Positions 61,400-64,000 of a DNA stretch of 64,000 nucleotides are shown here, one piece after another (positions within the stretch are counted from its first letter, which is position 1; every line of letters starts with the position of its first letter). The stretch comes from Bartonella sp. AU18XJBT (lineage in GTDB: Bacteria; Pseudomonadota; Alphaproteobacteria; Rhizobiales; Rhizobiaceae). Under the pieces are notes generated by a model. The model was not told the DNA's origin, did no database searches, and saw only the letters and a program-made list of their open reading frames with translations. The translations under genes were made by a program, and so were the position numbers. The DNA is taken from positions 62,001 through 126,000 of the forward strand of contig NZ_JAQITE010000003.1 of the NCBI RefSeq assembly GCF_028618595.1, given 5' to 3'.

Positions 61400-62749
61400 T
61401 TATTTTTTCTGTTTGTTTTCTAACAAGCGCTCTCGAAATTTTGTCGCGTATCCCTCTTTTATAACCTGTCGTGCACGCCCAAAAGCCATACTGTTCATAG
61501 GAATATTTTCAGTAATAACACTTCCTGAAGCAACATAAGAGCCATCCCCTATTACCAATGGGGAAACAAGTGCTGTATTAGACCCAACAAAAGCATGATC
61601 ACCAATCATGGTTTTATATTTGTTAAATCCATCATAATTGCAAGTAATTGTACCGGCTCCAATATTGGTATGTACACCAATTTCAGCATCACCAATATAA
61701 CTTAAATGATTGATTTTAGAAGATTCTCCTATCTTAGCTTGTTTGACTTCACAAAAATTTCCAATCTTTACGGACTTCGCCAACTCTGTTCCAGGACGCA
61801 AACGTGCATAGGGACCAATCTGTGCATCTCTACCAACCACAGCACCTTCAAGATAACTAAATGCATGAATAACAGCACCAGATTGTACTTTTACGCTTAA
61901 CCCAAAATAAACATTTGGTTCTATCACCACCCCTGGTTCAATTTCTGTATCATAAGAAAAATAGAGTGTTTCTGGTTTTAAGAGTGTAACACCCGATAAC
62001 ATTAAATCGCGCGCTTTACGTTTTTGCCACAAAGAATCAGCCTCAGAAAGCTCAAGACTGTTATTAATTCCTACAATATCTTCAAAAGGAACTTCAACAA
62101 CACGCACATCTAATCCTTCGCGTGTTGCAAGAGAAGCAATATCTGTTAAATAATATTCTTTTTTCACATTGTTATTATCAACCTTCTCTAAAAGAGAAAG
62201 TGCATGTTTTCCACGCATAGCGAGTATTCCCCCATTACAAAAGGAAATCTTTTTTTCTTCCTCGCTCGCGTCTTTTTCTTCTACAATTGCGATCAATTGA
62301 CCATTTTTCTCGAGGAGGCGCCCATAACCTGTTGGATCTTGGGTATGAAAGCCTGCAAAAATAACATCTGCTCCATCAGCAAGCTGTGCACGCATTTGGT
62401 GCAGTGAATCCTGCTGAATGAGAGGCGTATCCCCAAAAACAATGAGAACATCATCCACTTCCCTTTGCAAAGCTGAACGAGCAGATAAAACAGCATGAGC
62501 TGTTCCTAAACGCTCTTTTTGTTCAAAAATCATCACATCTTTTACAAATGACTGAACAACGTGCGTAACCTCTTTAGCACCAAATCCCACAACGACTGCT
62601 AATTGTGAAGAACCTGCCAATTCTATTTGTTTTAGAACATGGCATATAAGAGGCAATCCAGCAATTTTATGAAGTACCTTAGGCAGAGACGATTTCATGC
62701 GCGTCCCCTCACCTGCAGCAAGAACAATAGAAAGACAACTTCTAACCAT
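61400..62749 (-). CDS. glmU: Bifunctional UDP-GlcNAc pyrophosphorylase/GlcN-1-P acetyltransferase
   Basis: GlmU acetylates glucosamine-1-phosphate and joins it to UTP, giving UDP-GlcNAc. The N-terminal nucleotidyltransferase has [23 protein letters not shown] and the FGDTPLI motif; the C-terminal left-handed beta-helix has hexapeptide repeats (about 255-430) with [23 protein letters not shown], the acetyltransferase site. The 449-residue length is normal. The gap to glmS is about 170 bp, so it may share a transcript or have a second promoter. Confidence 0.97.
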   Translation of the reverse strand: MVRSCLSIVLAAGEGTRMKSSLPKVLHKIAGLPLICHVLKQIELAGSSQLAVVVGFGAKEVTHVVQSFVKDVMIFEQKERLGTAHAVLSARSALQREVDDVLIVFGDTPLIQQDSLHQMRAQLADGADVIFAGFHTQDPTGYGRLLEKNGQLIAIVEEKDASEEEKKISFCNGGILAMRGKHALSLLEKVDNNNVKKEYYLTDIASLATREGLDVRVVEVPFEDIVGINNSLELSEADSLWQKRKARDLMLSGVTLLKPETLYFSYDTEIEPGVVIEPNVYFGLSVKVQSGAVIHAFSYLEGAVVGRDAQIGPYARLRPGTELAKSVKIGNFCEVKQAKIGESSKINHLSYIGDAEIGVHTNIGAGTITCNYDGFNKYKTMIGDHAFVGSNTALVSPLVIGDGSYVASGSVITENIPMNSMAFGRARQVIKEGYATKFRERLLENKQKK

Positions 62750-62763
62750 AAAAACACATAAGA

Positions 62764-63549
62764 CTAACGAGAAAATCCAAAAAAATTCATAATATCATGC
62801 CAACGAATATCTTCAATATAACTCAACGAAGGATAATGTTCTAAAAGCCAAAATGAAAGATCCTGCATAGAGCCTGTTAAAAATAAGATCCCTGTAAGAA
62901 TAAGAAAAACACCAATAATTTTTTCAACTTTTCCTAAATGAATACGAAAAGCTCCTAAAAATCGCATAAAACTGCTCGAAAATAAAGCTGCCAACATAAA
63001 AGGAATAGCAAGACCTAATGCATAAACCGCTAACAGAACAGCTCCCTCTCCCACAGTTTCTTTTGTTCCTGCCAGCGTTATAATAGGACCTAAAATGGGC
63101 CCAATACACGGTGTCCAACCAAAGGCAAAAGCTAAACCAATAATATACGCCCCTAAAGGACCAGCAGGTGTTCTTTTGGTCTGAAAACGTGCTTCACGAA
63201 ATAAAAAAGCGATCTTGAAAATCCCCAAAAAATTTAAACCAAAAATAATAATGACAATTCCTGCAGCAAGGGAAAACCAATCACGATAATAACTGATGAA
63301 TTTCCCAATTGTGCTAGCACTGGCACCTAAAGCAACAAAAACAGTCGTAAATCCAAGAACAAAAGCAATAACAGAAGACAATAAAGCCCACCGTATAAAG
63401 ACTTTCTCACCGTGATTTTCTGAACGAAAATCATCAATACCAATACCTGCCATATAGCATAAATAAGGAGGAACCAACGGCAAAACACAGGGCGACAAAA
63501 AAGAGAGTGCCCCAGCAAAAAACACACCAACTGTTGAAATTTCAATCAA
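62764..63549 (-). CDS. ccdA: CcdA-type thiol-disulfide membrane transporter
   Basis: CcdA passes electrons across the inner membrane to periplasmic thioredoxins for cytochrome c maturation or disulfide isomerisation. The 261-residue protein has six hydrophobic helices and the paired cysteines in [12 protein letters not shown] and [12 protein letters not shown], which are the redox pair of the DsbD/CcdA core. The gene lies upstream of glmU in the same direction. The DsbA-like protein at the left edge is not a close neighbour but may depend on such electrons. Confidence 0.92.
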   Translation of the reverse strand: MIEISTVGVFFAGALSFLSPCVLPLVPPYLCYMAGIGIDDFRSENHGEKVFIRWALLSSVIAFVLGFTTVFVALGASASTIGKFISYYRDWFSLAAGIVIIIFGLNFLGIFKIAFLFREARFQTKRTPAGPLGAYIIGLAFAFGWTPCIGPILGPIITLAGTKETVGEGAVLLAVYALGLAIPFMLAALFSSSFMRFLGAFRIHLGKVEKIIGVFLILTGILFLTGSMQDLSFWLLEHYPSLSYIEDIRWHDIMNFFGFSR

Positions 63550-63595
63550 AACTCATACCCCGTCTCTCATCATAGTTTACCCCCATAAACAACGA

Positions 63596-64000
63596 TCAAT
63601 CCACATCTTCATCAATTCGTTGCATATTTTGTTCATTCGCCACCACACTTATATCTTCATCATGACCAGAAACGACTGAAAAAACTTTTTGATAGATTTT
63701 ATCTTTATTTTTAGCAATTGCAATATACTCTCCCTCCGCTAACACGAGTGAAACATAAGCACCAACTGTTTCATAAACGATATCACCAGAATCATTGGCA
63801 AGAGACCAACTTGTATCTGCAAGCGCTTCGCCTCCTTCTTGTCGTACCAGCTTTAAGACAATCTGAGCAGCCTGATGTTCAAGGGTAACTTCTGTCATTT
63901 TACCAGCATCCACTTGAATATCCGAACGAGCCGTCGCATTAATAGAACCATAGTGGGAAGCAACATGGTAGCGGCCAGCTTTTAAACGCACAACTGATTG
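63596..64000 (-). CDS. Hypothetical protein, 5' end outside window
   Basis: The minus-strand frame stays open to the window edge, so the N-terminus is missing; an apparent start at 63991 is internal. The visible 135 residues are beta-rich: GRYHVASHYG, ARSDIQVDAGKMTEVTL and EGEYIAIAKNKDKIYQKVFSV suggest Ig-like or carboxypeptidase-regulatory-like sandwich repeats of an exported protein. I recall conserved hypotheticals of this pattern in other Rhizobiales. The end is acidic. The ccdA gene follows after about 45 bp. Confidence 0.7.
   Translation of the reverse strand, partial: QSVVRLKAGRYHVASHYGSINATARSDIQVDAGKMTEVTLEHQAAQIVLKLVRQEGGEALADTSWSLANDSGDIVYETVGAYVSLVLAEGEYIAIAKNKDKIYQKVFSVVSGHDEDISVVANEQNMQRIDEDVD

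Overview
The window is a low-GC, gene-dense alphaproteobacterial chromosome segment that fits the genus Bartonella (Hyphomicrobiales/Rhizobiales). The grounds are rhizobial gene orders in AT-rich codon usage: bamE / DUF177-plsX-fabH-ihfA-merR, glyA-nrdR-ribD-ribE-ribH-nusB, hflX-hfq, ppk-ppx, glmS-glmU, an acpXL lipid A locus and a cpdR-type regulator. Long AT-rich spacers and scattered gene corpses also fit Bartonella. The species cannot be fixed by eye.

Layout. 1-2.6 kb: a DsbA-like oxidoreductase cut by the window edge, then accB-accC. 2.8-5.5 kb: tRNA-Thr, a decayed remnant, an unrecognised coiled-coil protein, an alpha/beta-hydrolase lipoprotein and tRNA-Leu. 5.6-9.2 kb: folE, a NifU-like protein, yidD and thrS. 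9.2-10.3 kb: a spacer with the ruin of a tyrosine-recombinase gene. 10.3-15 kb: the fatty acid/phospholipid block with bamE. 15-19.5 kb: the riboflavin operon with nusB, nrdR and glyA. 19.9-25.7 kb: argC, ctaA, a Wzz/tyrosine-kinase-like membrane protein, hflX and hfq. 26.3-30.9 kb: a giant 1519-residue membrane-anchored helical protein, probably related to the Agrobacterium Growth Pole Ring protein. 31.7-34.2 kb: a short-chain dehydrogenase remnant and malic enzyme. 34.4-39.2 kb: the very-long-chain lipid A acylation cluster (acpXL, two ketosynthase-like genes, an alcohol dehydrogenase, an LpxL-family acyltransferase). 39.2-44.5 kb: mazG, an A-type Fe-S carrier, tRNA-Pro, hsp20 with a probable RNA thermometer, a hydrolase-like protein without its serine, cpdR and tRNA-Val. 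44.6-47 kb: a small prophage/island scar (DUF3987 protein, integrase C-terminus, AlpA-like regulator). 47.3-64 kb: ppx, ppk, a zinc-finger protein, a FAD monooxygenase, dnaE, recG, glmS, glmU, ccdA and a partial hypothetical.

Much of the window serves the cell envelope. accBC, fabH and plsX supply acyl chains. The acpXL cluster makes and transfers the very long lipid A acyl chain. glmS and glmU make UDP-GlcNAc. bamE and yidD help insert membrane proteins, and the giant coiled-coil protein may organise polar growth. Hsp20, Hfq, HflX, CpdR and polyphosphate enzymes form a stress and cell-cycle layer.

I did not find a clear new multi-gene defence or metabolic system. The points most worth a second look are the giant ring-like protein, a ROSE-like thermometer upstream of hsp20, a ketosynthase homologue with no cysteine at all, the absence of a dehydratase gene inside the acpXL cluster, a tyrosine-kinase-like protein with a ruined P-loop, and two complementary integrase fragments 36 kb apart.
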